A stretch of DNA of 64,000 bases from Leguminivora glycinivorella (GCF_023078275.1 NC_062971.1:3162001-3226000), one strand, 5' to 3'. Positions 21,433 through 34,054 are shown, counted from the stretch's first letter. A program made the numbers and translations. The notes: generated by a model not told the origin, from the letters alone.

Positions 21433-22805
21433 CGCTCACTCGGTTAATGCACTGATGCGGATTCGCCCTCCGCTCCGCTGGTGTGAGAGAGCTTTGTGCA
21501 CGTGTCGTATATAGGAATGCAAACCGGTTAACCGACACTTTTGGTCTCGTTTAAGGCCGGTGTTCAGTCTGTGACCGGTTAATAGCCTAAACTATATTTA
21601 TTTACCAAAATGGCCAAATTAAGCATATGCCAGGGTCAAAAGTGCGTGATTCTTTAATATTTTGTAATTATAAAGATTTATTTATTACTTTTTACTGCCA
21701 ACATTATGACCCTGCACTAAGTTTCATTAGGAACTCATAGTATAAATCATGATTTTATAATCTATCTAACTAAACGTTCAGAGTAAAAAAAGTCCCGAGT
21801 CCACTCAAATTTATATTTACAATTAAGCTTAGGCCTTCAAAACTTTTATTTCTATTTATATTTTACATAGTAACATTGTGGTTTAAAAAAACCTAGTCAC
21901 TTTTTTTCTTATCTTACCTCACCCTGCCTTCATAGGAGGGATACAAAGTTGTAAAGTGAAATAATTTGATGTTTGCTCTTTCGTATTAAACAAATAAATG
22001 TGCAAAGATTGTCTGTGAGCTATAAACAAACGAGCACTGATTATTTACGTGTTTTTAGGATGATTTACTCTAATGTTAATTATATATACTTGCATTTTAT
22101 TTTAATTACAAGTCAATTAGGTATTATTTGTTGATTATTCCATTTATATTATTAACCCCTCGTGTGCGGATGCGTCAAAAATCGCGGGTTCCAACACTTC
22201 CAACCTCGGCTATTCCACGTAGAATAACTATTCGTTCCGGAAGAAATACAAAAATATGACCTAATTTTACCCACGGATCCGTGCCTGAACATACGATGGG
22301 TTAATGTTAACTTGCTTTTGTTTTGATGTGTAGGTAATAGGTAGCAATACAGGTAATTAAATTCTAAATGATACTGCATGGTTTGACAGGAGAAAAATTC
22401 GCGAAATTCAAGATTAATATGCGATATGCGTTGCGTTATCTATATTTTTGAAATTACGTTTTTGCTGTTAAAACTGGTGTCCCATACAGAAATCAAAATT
22501 AGGTAGGTATATATCATCTGTAATGTTTATTGCCTTTGAGAGCTTGGTTTTCTTATGTCAATTGTTTATAATTAAAAAGATAGGATGAACACATCTTTTT
22601 TTTTTCATTTTCCTCGTAAAAATAATCATTTAAGTAATTTAAGTATTAACTGCTAATGCATTTTTCCTCCAAGGTCCTCCTCTCAGTGAGGAAAAATGCA
22701 ATTTATGTTTCCTCTTAGGTTAGAAAATTGCCACTGATCCCTAAGTGACACTTTTCTGTTCTAAATAAGGACAACACTTTTAACATTTTCCTTAATTATA
22801 TGTAT
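21433..22805. other. non-coding, no gene seen
   Basis: This is the 3' flank of the 20794 gene and AT-rich intergenic DNA. The 75-codon minus-strand open frame at 22152 is unsupported. Confidence 0.5.
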
Positions 22806-23075
22806 ACTAGCTGTTGCCCGCGGCTTCGCTCGCGTTAAATTCGTAAATTGCGGAATGCTCCATACAAACTTCCACCCCCCCCCCCCCCATTTTAGGGAAG
22901 TGGGGGGAAGGGGGGTAGAAAGAGACCAAAAGTAGCCTATGTCACTCTCCATCCCGTCAACTATCTCCACTAAAAAATCACTTCAACTACTCATCGCTCC
23001 GTTTTGCCGTGAAAGACGGACAAACAAACAGACACACACACTTTCCCATTTATAATATTATTATGGATTATGGAT
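22806..23075 (+). repeat. CTAGCTTTTGCCCGCGG dispersed repeat, copy 1
   Basis: It begins CTAGCTGTTGCCCGCGGCTT and contains GACGGACAAACAAACAGACA. It ends near ATAATATTATTATGGAT. A run of 14 Cs sits inside. The same repeat is at 36982 (minus), 39790, 54680 and 63093. The common 3' end suggests a retrotransposed family. Confidence 0.8.
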
Positions 23076-23716
23076 ATTTTTGTTTAAGTAATTATATTAA
23101 ACACGAATAAAAAATCCTCATAAGTAGGTGATAGAAGGAGCAGTTGTGCGTCACATGGTAGCAAAATTATTTCCACCATGTTTAAAAAAAACACTTGCTA
23201 GCTCTATAAGCTCATGATTATGTTTAAAAACAGTTTAATTATACAATCGTTCGCTTTGTTCAGGATTCAATAAACACCCTTGGTGGCCCTCCTTCCCTTG
23301 TGGCCAATCGTCAATGTTTCTGGAGATAAGTTGTTGGTACACAGTATTCAAGTCTAGAGTGTCATATGTAGGCTTGTAGGTACCTATTCGTAATTATACT
23401 AATTATATTAGTTTGCCTAAGTTTATATTGTTTTCAATAATTTAGCATTTTAAAATAAATGCGTTACCATACCAATCTATATTTGACATACTTATATATT
23501 TAATCAATTTACACACGTTTGTGACAAACACGTAGCTCGGAGCGTCCTTCAGCGGCCGGCGGCGGCGCGGCGGCGGGAGCATGTCTTTTCACGCCCCACG
23601 CGCAGCTATGCACCGAATAAATTAAACTGTTTTTATTATCATTGACACAGAAGTGCATTGGCCAATCTAGCGCAAATCGGGGCGTTATGAATGTCAATGT
23701 TCTAGCAAAACGACCC

Positions 23717-23750
23717 TATATAACTGTATCGTTTGACCTTTCTCGGCATT
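23717..23750 (+). promoter_or_regulatory. TATA box upstream of 23769 gene
   Basis: TATATAA lies at 23717-23723, with an initiator-like GCATT near 23746-23750 about 30 bases on. ATG 23769 follows closely. Confidence 0.6.
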
Positions 23751-23768
23751 GTCGCGCACACCGTCGGG

Positions 23769-24878
23769 ATGATGGCACGACGACTCGCTCTACTGGTCCT
23801 GGCCGCCTGCGGCGCCTGCATGGAGATGCGGGAGTCCGTGGAGCGGATGGTGATGGTCCGCACCACCGGCTCCGACCTGCAGCCCGCCGCCACCGGCTTC
23901 ATCTACAAGAAGGACAACGACGGGCCCGCGAGCGTCATCAAGATGGAGGAGAGCGATGTTATGGAGCATTTATCCAAGTTGCCGGTATATGAACAGCCGA
24001 AGGCGTTCGCCGCTCCTATCCCGGTCGCCGCCGGACCTTTTTACGCCAAAGAAGATGAGACCAAAGCTGCATCCCACGCCAGCGAGGCTTATGTCATTCC
24101 AGTAGTAGAGAAATCTGAGGGACACGACGACGACGGCATCGATGGCATCGCTGACGAAGTCGGTTATGGAAAATTCATCAAGGATTATGCGTCAGATTTC
24201 GGCAAATACAACAGCGATTTCTCTGATTATTTGCACAGCTTAGGTCACTACGATCTAGGGATCTATCATGGCGACGGGGGTGGGAGTGATTTTGGCTCCG
24301 AAGGGCATCATGAGCACGGTGACAAAGGGCACAAAGGGTACGCATCCAGCCATGGGTACGGGAAAGGGGGAGAAGGGGACTATCACACTGAAAAATATGA
24401 GAGCTACTCAATCTCTAAAGAGGAGGCCATAAGAAACAGTATGGAGACGCAGACGCCTTTGGCAAGCATTTTGACGAAGGTGACAAATACTCGGGAGGGG
24501 ACCACGGGCACAAACTCGCCCATAGCAAGGAAGGGGCGGTCGACGGTTACCACAAACTTCTCGACAAAGACGAGTTCAAAAAAGACCATGACTTCTATGA
24601 CACAGAAGGTGTTAAAGGTGGTTTCGCTGAGCACGGAGCTGGACAGGAACATCACGGGGCAGGAGCCGGTGCACACGAGGAAGGAGGTTCTGAGGAGTCG
24701 GGGCATGACGCAGCACACGCAGGAGAGGAGGGTGGCGGAGAGGAGCAGTCTGACGAGGAGCACGGAGCCGCCCACTCCGCCCGCGGAGCGGACTCCTCCG
24801 CGCACTACTATTCAGGGGAGGGAGGAGCTGCGAGGGAGGGACACAGCGGGAAGGTCTACGGCTACCAAGTCAAACACT
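23769..24878 (+). pseudogene. HKDE-family secreted protein gene with one frameshift
   Basis: ATG 23769 opens a signal peptide (MMARRLALLVLAACGACMEM). The block GFIYKKDNDGPASVIKMEES resembles GYIYRSDNGGPASLIQ of the 33020 protein. The first frame is family-like to about YESYSISKEE (24424). Beyond that, the frame shifted by one base continues as GHKKQYGDADAFGKHFDEGD, VDGYHKLLDKDEFKKDHDFY and an acidic/His/Gly tail to TGA 24876-24878. The original frame runs on to 24938 as Thr/Arg-rich nonsense. One extra G in GAGGAGGCC near 24424-24427 would join the halves, so the gene is broken either by a real single-base deletion or by an assembly error. The otherwise clean second half argues that the lesion is very recent or artefactual. 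Confidence 0.8.
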
Positions 24879-26869
24879 GAAGGATTGTTAAAGATTGTTG
24901 TTGTTTTGTTAGTTTTTGTAAATATGTATATTTTGTAAGATAAAGATAAGCCATATTTCTAACCAATTCTTATTTTATTCGAACCTAATATTAATATTTT
25001 CTAGTCTATTTATTACTGAAGTTACGTACATAAGTATGTAGGTACTAATAAAACATATAATACTGTGATAAAAATATACGAGTTAGATAGCGCACTCGGC
25101 TTTGATAGATTGATACTTTAATCTAATGAACGGTAAACGACCGTTCAATTTACAAAATAGATGATTGTGTTGAATCATGAGCGTATAATATTTAGAAGTC
25201 TCCAAATACTCTATTTTGCACCTTATTCTTACACACATTCGAGTTGATATTACACAAGTGTTATCATAATTGTTTTTACTTCCTATAAGAGAGCTGATAC
25301 CTTAGTGCAACGTAAAATTGTGAAACATTGGAATACTGTAATGTTCAGTCCATTTCAATATGTGTCCAAGTTCACATGTTCTACGTCTACATTATGTACA
25401 AGTTGGTTTTGCCCGATAGTTTTGTTCAACAAGAAAATTCTGAACAGGTTGTTAATGTTTTATACTTTATATATTTAGAATTAACTTATACTATATTTAG
25501 AAAATAATCTAAGTATCGGGAAAGTAAAGGTATAATTTCACTTTTGCTGATTCTTACATTCATTCTTATAATTATGTTTTTTTTTCTAAAAACCTCATAT
25601 ATGAAAGGTTTTACTTCTCACTTTTTGACATCTATCAGAGAGGATAATGAGACTATTCTCCATAATGGTATCAACGTCGTTAAAAAAGCCTTTTTTACTC
25701 AGTAACAATAAGAACTTTTTTTTTAGTTGGTAATAACTCTGAAACTAGGCGAAATCTAGAAAAGTTTATATAACATTTTAGTCTTAAAATGAGATCAGAA
25801 ATATGCTGTTAAAATCTCGTGCAATGCTCACGAGCACCGTGTATACTTATATAGTAGATAAATACATACTTATATACCTACATAGAAAACATCCATGACT
25901 CAGGAACAAATATCTGTGCTCATCAAGTCATCACAACTTATTCTAAAAGTGTACACTAAAACTACTCAACAGCCACTCGATTCAAAGCTAAATATAGAAA
26001 ACTTAAGACTTATGTAGTATAATAACAACACAATTTTCAAAATTGTCGTTGAGCCTATGCAACGTGTGGTCTACGCGTCGTCCACGTGTGTCATCAAATG
26101 TGTGAGTCGAGTTGGTGTGGAGTTGGCATAGTGTGCTAAGAGTGCTAAGACCTTAAAATGTCAAAAGTCATGATAACGGTTTCCGTACTCTAGTGTACAT
26201 TTTACAGCGAATGAAGTAACATAAACGTTTCGAAAAGCCTATTTTTTGAATCACCGTATCTAAACAAATTCATTCGAAACTGAAACGCGATTTTACTAAT
26301 TACAATATAGTTACGGAACTAAATGTTTTTATTATATTTTATCATAGCAACACTTACTGTTCTCATACAAAAGTTACTCAATAGTTGCCACATGCAAAAC
26401 GGTCTACAATGTAGATAATTAATAAGGGCGCCACCGTCTATCTAGACCCTATTATATATCTACTCTTTTTTTTTTTACCAGACTGTACACTAGGGGCTCT
26501 GGGTACATACGTCTCGTGTTACAAATAGGACTTTTTTTAAATTATAAATGAGCTTACTTTTAGCCACAGCCCACAGATTAGACTAGCCAAAGGTAAACAC
26601 TACGCCGTAGCCCGTAGCACGTGCGTAGCGTAGAACATCTTTCCGATTATTAGTCAATCTGTGTAAGAACGTCCTATTATATTTATTATTTATTTATTTT
26701 ATTACGTGTAGGAAAATCCTGCTGTACAATTTCATTCAAACCAAATGATTTCAATTGACGGGAGTCAGGTACCTCTCTATTATTATGTAGGGGGTAATTT
26801 TTATAAGCGTCAACAATTTAAGGACACGATGGGCTGGCCATGTAAAAAAAATATATTTTATCATAAATA
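24879..26869. other. gene-free AT-rich stretch
   Basis: No coding signature or clear element recognised in about 2 kb. Confidence 0.5.
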
Positions 26870-27561
26870 TACACGGTGTTTCCGGTATCACTCAAAACCT
26901 CAGACACCCCAACTGATTTTTATTTTTTTAAACTCATCTAGAGTATTCATCTTTTAATCTGATCGTTACTTTTTTTTTTATTGAATTTTTAATTTTCTGT
27001 ACAGCTCTACTTGACTTTTAGCTCTACACTCAATAAAGTAATTGCTAACTACCATCATAAACCATAACACTATTTATTTGTGTACGTTACTGCAACGACA
27101 TAAGGTTTACCAATAGACAGCTAAGATGTCACTGTAAAACACTTTAAAGCTTTGTCACAGTAAACTTCAAATTGGACAGGTAATCGCAGTAAGCAAATAA
27201 ACTAAATATTCAAAATGACAAGGTTGTAATTAGGTACGAGTTCAATTTGTTATGACTTATGATAAACATTAAGATTAAACTGACAAACAACGTCAAACTA
27301 GTAGCGGAAAAAAAAATCGTCCAAGTAACCAGCCAGTATTAATTAATACCCCTAAATACTGAAAAAAGGTAAACAACCTCTTAGCAATGCGATATACACA
27401 ATGTTGTATTACGAGTACAATAGAATGGGCACGTAAAAAATAATTAATTATACTAATTTAAATAAAAATATTACCCCCATCAAGATATAGCTCAATCGAT
27501 TCTACTCTCGATTCTGAACAAACTGTTTTCAGGTTTTTAGTGTTAAGTGAAACACGGTGTA
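26870..27561. mobile_element. DNA element with ACACGGTGTTTC-like ends
   Basis: The left end TACACGGTGTTTCCGGTATC and the inverted right end TACACCGTGTTTCACTTAAC agree at most positions, followed by matching ACTCAAAACCT / ACTAAAAACCT. This suggests a decayed non-autonomous element of about 690 bp. No coding sequence. Confidence 0.5.
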
Positions 27562-27690
27562 TATCATATTTCACTCAATTTTACTCAGACAACCCCATAA
27601 AATCCCTCGTGTGCGCACACGCCGGCCGCCCCGGGAACCTAATGCGCGGGGTGAGTTCATTGAGCGATGCGGGCGATTGTTTACGCATTA

Positions 27691-28097
27691 AGCTAGGAAC
27701 ATACTACGCGGACGTCCGTCGTAAATCGACCGCGGACGGGGATCTGGACAATGAAATTACACATAACCGTGCAAACTATCGGTCGACGGACGTGGACGTG
27801 GCCTTGAGCGCATGGACGTCCGATCGAAATCTGGCTCGCTGGATGTTTTGTTTCGTGCACACTGATCGGTCGCTTTAAGCTAGGAACATACTACGCGTAC
27901 GTCCGTCGTAAATCGACCGCGACCGCGACCGATCAGTGTGCACGGAACAAAACATCCAGCGAGCCAGATTTCGATCGCGTCCGCGCGCACGTCCACGTCC
28001 GTCGACCGATAGTTTGCACGGTTATGTGTATTTCCATTGTCCAGATTCCCGTCCGCGGTCGATTTACGACGGACGTCCGCGTAGTATGTTCCTAGCT
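27691..28097. mobile_element. foldback pair of CG-rich MITEs
   Basis: A complete 220-bp element occupies 27878-28097. Its ends are AGCTAGGAACATACTACGCG and the inverted CGCGTAGTATGTTCCTAGCT, with terminal inverted repeats of roughly 45 bases. A truncated copy in opposite orientation occupies 27691-27874, so together they form arms of about 185 bases. TTA stands at 27688-27690, 27875-27877 and 28098-28100, consistent with a 3-bp target duplication as in PIF/Harbinger-type elements. Confidence 0.8.
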
Positions 28098-28255
28098 TTA
28101 TGCGCCGCCGCATGTAAGTATGTGTTATGTTATGACAATTGGGTAAAAATAAGGTACACTTTTTTGTTGTTTTTGGTTCTATGTCACGTCCTTAAATATA
28201 TGTTTTTTCCGTGTACTCTTCAATTGTAGTATCTAGATTCTAGAACCGATAGCAT

Positions 28256-28411
28256 CTTTCCTTTTATAATCTGGCAGGCATCAAGCATGGTCGCGCGATA
28301 AACGATATAACGTCAGGCTGTCCAATTCGCACTATTTGTAAGAGTGATAGGGCCGGCCTGATGTTTATCATTTATCGCGCGATGCTTGCCTGCTAGATTA
28401 TAAAAGGAAAG
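28256..28411. repeat. GCAGGCAAGC-family MITE, best copy
   Basis: Arms CTTTTATAATCTGGCAGGCA (left) and TGCTTGCCTGCTAGATTATA (right, inverted) flank ATTCGCACTATTTGTAAGAG. It is the most complete member of the family at 5581, 9301 and 51740. Confidence 0.7.
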
Positions 28412-28518
28412 GTGCATTATATAGGTACCTCCGCTATCGATTAAGTCGACTCGACATACAAACACCGTATGACCGTACTCGTACATTAGATTACAAATCA
28501 AATCAAATCAAAATATTC

Positions 28519-28830
28519 TTTTCCCCTCACTAGCTCGGAAACACGTGTTTTGTCCTTTAATACCAGCGGGTAAAAACGCATTTTATCCACTAGTGGGTAA
28601 AGTAATTTGACCTTGAATAAAGTCAAATTAACTGCTTTAAAATTGATAAAAGTAGGTGAATCTAGTAATAAAGATGATTTACCACCTGTGGAGCTACTGG
28701 AAGCAATGATAAACGCATTTTTTGCGTTGTAGTTTCCTCGCTATAGTGAGGGGAAAAATTTTGTGTTACACTCGGGTGCAAATGTATTTTACTTCTCGTG
28801 TGTTAAAAAACTCGCAAGTTCAGGATTCTA
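28519..28830 (+). repeat. TTTTCCCCTCACTAGC dispersed repeat, copy 1
   Basis: It begins TTTTCCCCTCACTAGCTCGG. At 28744-28757 the inverted TAGTGAGGGGAAAA appears, after which it continues with CACTCGGGTGCAAATG. A shorter copy is at 51183-51414. The middle reads, in one frame of the second copy, like coding sequence (DEDDLPPVELLE), which suggests capture of an exon. Confidence 0.65.
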
Positions 28831-28859
28831 TTCAACTTTGCCCCCTTGTATAACAAATA

Positions 28860-31598
28860 ACTATTATTCAAATAGACTTACAATAAGACCGACGGTCGAT
28901 TATTTCACAACCTTAGAGTCGTTGCTCGTTTCTTTTGCGTCAGAAGGTACACATCACATTATCATGGGTGACTTCAACACAGATCTTTTAAAAAATAATC
29001 TCAGGTCACGAAATTTACTGTCCATACTGGACTCTGCGGCACTTTCTGTTCTCCCGTTAAAACCAACACACCGTAATTTTGACACGTCAGACTCCTGGTT
29101 GGATCTTATTCTTACGTCATCCACTGACCATGTGAGTAAAGTGGGACAGCTATTAGCCCCTGGTTTTTCTCGACATGATCTAATATTTGTTTGTTACAAA
29201 GTACGTCCTCCTAAACCACAAGCAATCAGTATTAAATTACGGAGCTTTGCTCGGTTGGACACTGAGGCACTATTGCGAGACGCGCGCGCGATTGACTGGG
29301 TACCCACACTTACGGCTCCAACTGTTGACGAGGCGGTAGTTGCACTTAACACAGCTGTCTTAAAACTGTTTGACACTCATGCGCCCGTTCGTGAAGTAAA
29401 ACTAAAACGCCCGCCTGCGCCTTGGATTACCCACGCGGTCCGTATTGCAATGACGAGGTGTGATCCGTGCGTTCCGCAAATACAAACGGGATCGTTGCAG
29501 TGATAACTGGAATGTTTTTAAAATTGCTAGAAATCGGTGCAACTAAATTATTAGAGATGCTAAGCGTAAATACATTCATCAAAATATTGTTTCTTGTTCA
29601 ACAGCTGACACCTGGAAATTTCTCAAAACTATTGGCGTAGGTAAATCTTCATTTTATTCAAACACTTCATCTGCTTTTTCTCTGAACGATTAAATACGCA
29701 TTTCTCAAAATCCTTTTCGCTAGATCCCGCAACTACGTCCAAAAGTATCTCGTACCTTCGCGGCTTACCCTCTGCTTCTCGTTCTACCTTTACTTTCACG
29801 CCGGCCTCTGATGACGAAATTCGTAAAATAATTAATTCCATTAAGTCGAATGCGATAGGACAGGACGAGCTAAGTAGAGTTATGGTCTTGCATATCCTTG
29901 GTTGCATTGTACCTATTATAACGCACGTCGTCAATCTTTCCATGCATACAGGTGTATTTCCATCTCTGTGGCGTAGCGCTCATGTAATACCTCTCCCGAA
30001 AGTAGCTAACCCATCGTTACTCAAAGAATTTCGCCCAATTTCAATTCTCCCGTTTTTGTCCAAGGTTTTAGAAGCCGTAGTGCACAAGCAATTGTCCACT
30101 CATATCTCCAATAGCCACATTCTCTCACCATTCCAGTCAGGCTTTCGTTCCGGGCATAGTACGACTACCGCTTTACTCAAGGTTATTGAAGATGTGCGGC
30201 TGGGCATAGAAGCGTCTCTTGTCACTGTACTGGTGTTAATAGATTTTTCTAATGCATTTAATGCTGTTAACCATGAGCTTCTTGCCGCTCTCGACCATCT
30301 CAATATTTCGACGTCAGCGGCCGAGTGGTTTGCATCCTACCTTTGCGGTCGTCGGCAGGCAATTCGTGCCAATCGGGAACTTTCTGACTGGTGCGAACTT
30401 TCCTCCGGTGTTCCTCAGGGTGGTATACTCTCACCTCTGCTGTTTTCTGTCTTTGTTAATTTAATCACGCCCTTTATTAATTGTTCATATCACTTGTACG
30501 CCGACGACTTGCAATTGTACACTCAAGTGGGGATCGATAATATAGATGAGGCTATAACGCGGCTAAATAACGACCTTTGTAGCATTTCTTCCTGGTCGAA
30601 AGATTTTGGAATCGATGTCAACCCGTCTAAGTGTCAAGCTATCGTTCTCGGGACTCCGCGGTCAATTTTACTCTCCGACCTTACATATGTAAGACACATT
30701 CTGTTTGAGGGTACCGTAATACCGCTGTCGTCGCAAGTGAGAAACCTAGGGTTGATCATCGATCGGGGCCTGTCCTGGGAGCCACAAGTTTCTGACATAT
30801 GTCGCAGAGTTACAAATACCCTAATTAATGCTGTACAGATTGTACAGATTTAAGCACTTCTTGCCGACCAGTACTAAAATTCTACTCGTACAGGCTCTTG
30901 TGCTACCAGTCATAGATTATAGCGATGTATGCCTTACCAATCTTTCACAAGGATTATCAGACAGGTTAGATAGACTTTTAAATAACTGCATAAGATTTAT
31001 CTTCGGCCTCCGCAAGTATGACCATGTCTCCATTTATCGGCGGAAACTTAACTGGCTTCGTGTACGTGATCGCAGATGCCTCAGAGTGCTATGTATGCTG
31101 TACAGTATATTAAATGACCCAGCAACACCGGAGTACCTGCGGTCTAAATTTCACTTTGTTACTGCACAGCCAGGCCGGGAGCTTCGATCTTCTCGGAAAC
31201 TCATATTGTCAGTCCCTCTCTATCGCACCGGATCCATGTACAACTCTTTCACATTACATTCAATTCGTCTTTGGAATAATCTCCTTCTTAAGATAAAGCA
31301 AACTCAGACCAAGTCTCTGTTCAAGATCAAGTTGCGCAGACATCTTTTAGAAAAGTCTCTTAATCAAGCGTCGTAATAGTTATAGGGCAGGTATATAATA
31401 TGTATATATGTATAGTATATGTAAGTATATTTATGTAAATTTGTAAGTAATAAGCACTTTTATTTTTGTAAATTTGTATGTCAACAATGTACAATATTCA
31501 TCTTTATTCTAAATATTGATCGGTGTTTGGCCCAAAGGTCAGAATGCAAAGTTCGCCTTTATGCAATAAAGTTTAAATAAATAAATAAATAAAATAAG
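28860..31598 (+). mobile_element. degenerate non-LTR retrotransposon (LINE)
   Basis: This is a 5'-truncated LINE. About 28860-29500 encodes the end of an AP-type endonuclease (IIMGDFNTDLL, SWLDLILTSS, FSRHDLIFV). 29882-30853 encodes the reverse transcriptase, and 30828-31376 the C-terminal region in another frame. Frameshifts occur near 29450 and 30840, with an in-frame TAA near 29543. It ends in a (TAAA)n tail at about 31575-31598, typical of LINE 3' ends. It belongs to the Jockey/CR1-like group by general resemblance. It is dead. Confidence 0.85.
29882..30853 (+). pseudogene. reverse transcriptase fragment
   Basis: The frame shows the RT order FRPISILPFLSKVLE, QSGFRSGHSTTTALL, VLIDFSNAFNAVNHELL, SGVPQGGILSPLLFSVF and the catalytic YADD (HLYADDLQLYTQ). 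The fragment is open for 323 codons but is separated by frameshifts from the endonuclease upstream and from the C-terminal region downstream. Confidence 0.85.
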
Positions 31599-32950
31599 CA
31601 CTTTTAAATAGTCAACAATAAATATTATTTATTTAAATATCAAACTACATTGATTTAATAAAATGATATCAATCTAAATTGTATAAAAAAAATACTAGTC
31701 TAAAAACTTCTAGAATAAATTCTAAATGTCAAAAAAATATATTGTATAAAAATACATTGAATTATCAATATCATCATTAATAACCTATATAATTAATTGT
31801 TTTCACTTTTCAGCAATACTTGTATCCCACGGTGTTTCATCATTCATGTAGTCTTGTGTGCTATAGTAGGCTTTAGAGATCTGTATGAGTGTTGCAGGTT
31901 TTATATGTACTTATTTTTATTTAGTTCAACGCTACAGAGACGAGTGAAGCATGCCAGTCAACATGCCATGTAAGGGAGCAGGATGCCACAAATGCCATGA
32001 GGTAAAATCATCAGTGTCAGTAATACCCTTACCACCCTGTAGCTATATCCGCCTACCTCCTACCGGTGTTTTAACGTCTGAAGGTGGTTTTCCACCGGCA
32101 GGGCGAGACGAGACGAGGCGAGGGCTGAATTGACATCGCGCTGACCCTTTTCCACTAAAAATTTCCATTAAGAGCGATCGCGAGCCTGCCCGAACAACAA
32201 AAACCTATCGCGAGAAGCGACATGTTTCTGTTGCAGAGTTAATTTATACCTAACTACCCACTCTACATACTATTCGGAATTACGATACGGCTCATTTTTA
32301 ACCCCCGACGCAAAAATCACGACGTTTTGACGTGTCTGTTTCGAACGAATGAACGATTTAGACTTCGTTTTTTTTTTCTAAAAGTTGAATTAGTTCAGTT
32401 GAAATAGTTCAAACCACCTTGAAAGACCATCAGTACACAGGCTATTTTGAGACGATCAATATAAAAAATGAATAGGATAGTTACTACTGAACATGTTACT
32501 CAAAATAATAATCTGCAAACTGTAAACCAACAAAAACTAATTTATTTTAACTGACTGAGCGCGCACACGGGTAACTTTTGGCAGCGACTTTTTTTGTCGC
32601 TCACATCATCGGTGTATGGGCTGGTATGAAAGTGCACACACGAAGCGACGCAACTTTTCATACAAATTCGTAGGTCGCCGAACAACTTTGTCGCCCGTGG
32701 GCGCGCATGCATTTATTTAGTCAAAAACAATACAGCCCTCGTCCTACTCGCGCACTATGTCGATGAATGAAATGTTTTTTGTGGGCCGGTGGGCTCCAAG
32801 ACCATTTCACGCCAATTCGTCATGCCATCGACCGCAAACTGTTGCACAACGCCTTTTCATTGCCAATGTCTTTGTCACACAACCTCGCTATGATAAACAA
32901 ATTGTTACATGGCTACTAGAAAGGTACGATAGTCCTTCCTTTATCTTAGA
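31599..32950. other. non-coding; one inverted-end element
   Basis: No gene. About 32557-32706 starts GCGCACACGGGTAACTTTTG and ends TTTGTCGCCCGTGGGCGCGC, roughly inverted, so a small MITE is likely. The rest is AT-rich. Confidence 0.45.
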
Positions 32951-32989
32951 TATAAATATTGAGCAATAGGCTTATCAAATTATTACAGC
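32951..32989 (+). promoter_or_regulatory. TATA box upstream of 33020 gene
   Basis: TATAAAT lies at 32951-32957. Transcription would begin about 30 bases downstream near TTACAGC, followed by ATG 33020 in the context CAACCATGG. Confidence 0.6.
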
Positions 32990-33019
32990 ACAGGTCACCG
33001 CAGCGAGCACATTTCAACC

Positions 33020-34054
33020 ATGGCGAAGGCTTTATGTGTACTAGTGGCGGTCGCGGCGGCGGCGTCGGCCGTCCACGTGTCGTACGTGGCGCCGGTGGCC
33101 AGCGGGTACATCTACAGGAGCGACAACGGCGGTCCAGCCAGCCTCATCCAGCTGGGCGCGCAGCAGTACCACCAGCCTGCGGCCTTCGCGCCGCCGCTCC
33201 CCGTGGCGCAGCCTCTCGCCCTGCCGCTACCCGAGCCCGAGGTCTACAACCTGGCCGCCACTCCTCTCACTTTCCACGGCGAAGCTGTACCCCTCGAGAA
33301 GCACATCGTCGAACAAGACGACGACGACGACGATAGTGACGACGAGGAACCCGCCGATCCGGAACTGTACGGAGAATTAATAGATCTCGGATCCGGCCAC
33401 GGCCACGGCCACATTCATGAGAAGGGGGCCGGCAGTGACTACGAAGAGGAACACCACGCCGCTCACGGCGAGAAGGGCAGCAAGGGATACAGCTCCAAAG
33501 ACCACCACGCCTCGGGCAAATCCGGCCACTACGGCAAGGAACATAAGGAGGGCCACTACGGCGAATCCGAAGGAGAGGAAGCCGCCCACCACGACGAGGC
33601 GGACGCGCACGGCAAGCACCACGAGGCTGGCTCCAGCCACGAAGGGGGCGACCACGGCCACAAGAAGCACTTCAGCAAGGGCGAGGACGTGACCGGCTAC
33701 CACAAGGTGTTCCACAAGGACGAGTTCAAGAAGGACCACGACTTCTACGACGTCGCCGACAACAACGGCCACTTCAACAAGTACGGCAACGAGAAGGGCC
33801 ACCACGGCTCTGAAGAGGGAGGCCACAAGGAGGGTGGAGCCCACGATGCTGGTTACGACAAGAGTGAGTTTGGAAAGGCAGGGTTCCACGCTAAAGGGCA
33901 TCACGATGAAAGCGACGACAGCCACTCTGCTGAGGAGGGCAAGGAGAGCCACTACAGCCACAGCGCGGAGCACGGAAAGAACGGCAGCAGCGAGGACGGG
34001 AAGGAATACCACTTCGTTGATGATGATGATGAGGATGAGGATGACCTCGAATAA
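33020..34054 (+). CDS. secreted His/Gly-rich protein with HKDEF block
   Basis: The protein has 344 residues. It opens with a signal peptide (MAKALCVLVAVAAAASAV) and then GYIYRSDNGGPASLIQ, shared with the 23769 gene. A Pro/Leu segment and an acidic run (DDDDDDSDDEEPADPE) follow. The body is extremely rich in His, Gly, Lys, Glu and Ser, with GHGHGHIHEKG and many GHHxE-type repeats. At about residues 226-243 it has GYHKVFHKDEFKKDHDFYD, the family block. It ends in an acidic tail (FVDDDDEDEDDLE). No intron is seen and the ATG has a good context. The high His and acidic content could bind metal ions, but that is inference. From memory it resembles insect DUF4779 or histidine-rich glycoprotein-like entries. 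GC-rich third positions set it apart from the 15640 and 38284 copies. Confidence 0.88.
   Translation: MAKALCVLVAVAAAASAVHVSYVAPVASGYIYRSDNGGPASLIQLGAQQYHQPAAFAPPLPVAQPLALPLPEPEVYNLAATPLTFHGEAVPLEKHIVEQDDDDDDSDDEEPADPELYGELIDLGSGHGHGHIHEKGAGSDYEEEHHAAHGEKGSKGYSSKDHHASGKSGHYGKEHKEGHYGESEGEEAAHHDEADAHGKHHEAGSSHEGGDHGHKKHFSKGEDVTGYHKVFHKDEFKKDHDFYDVADNNGHFNKYGNEKGHHGSEEGGHKEGGAHDAGYDKSEFGKAGFHAKGHHDESDDSHSAEEGKESHYSHSAEHGKNGSSEDGKEYHFVDDDDEDEDDLE

Noticed and set aside
24426..24938. Thr/Arg-rich tail as the true C-terminus of the 23769 protein
   Set aside because: The neighbouring frame carries the family block and tail, so this tail is out-of-frame sequence.
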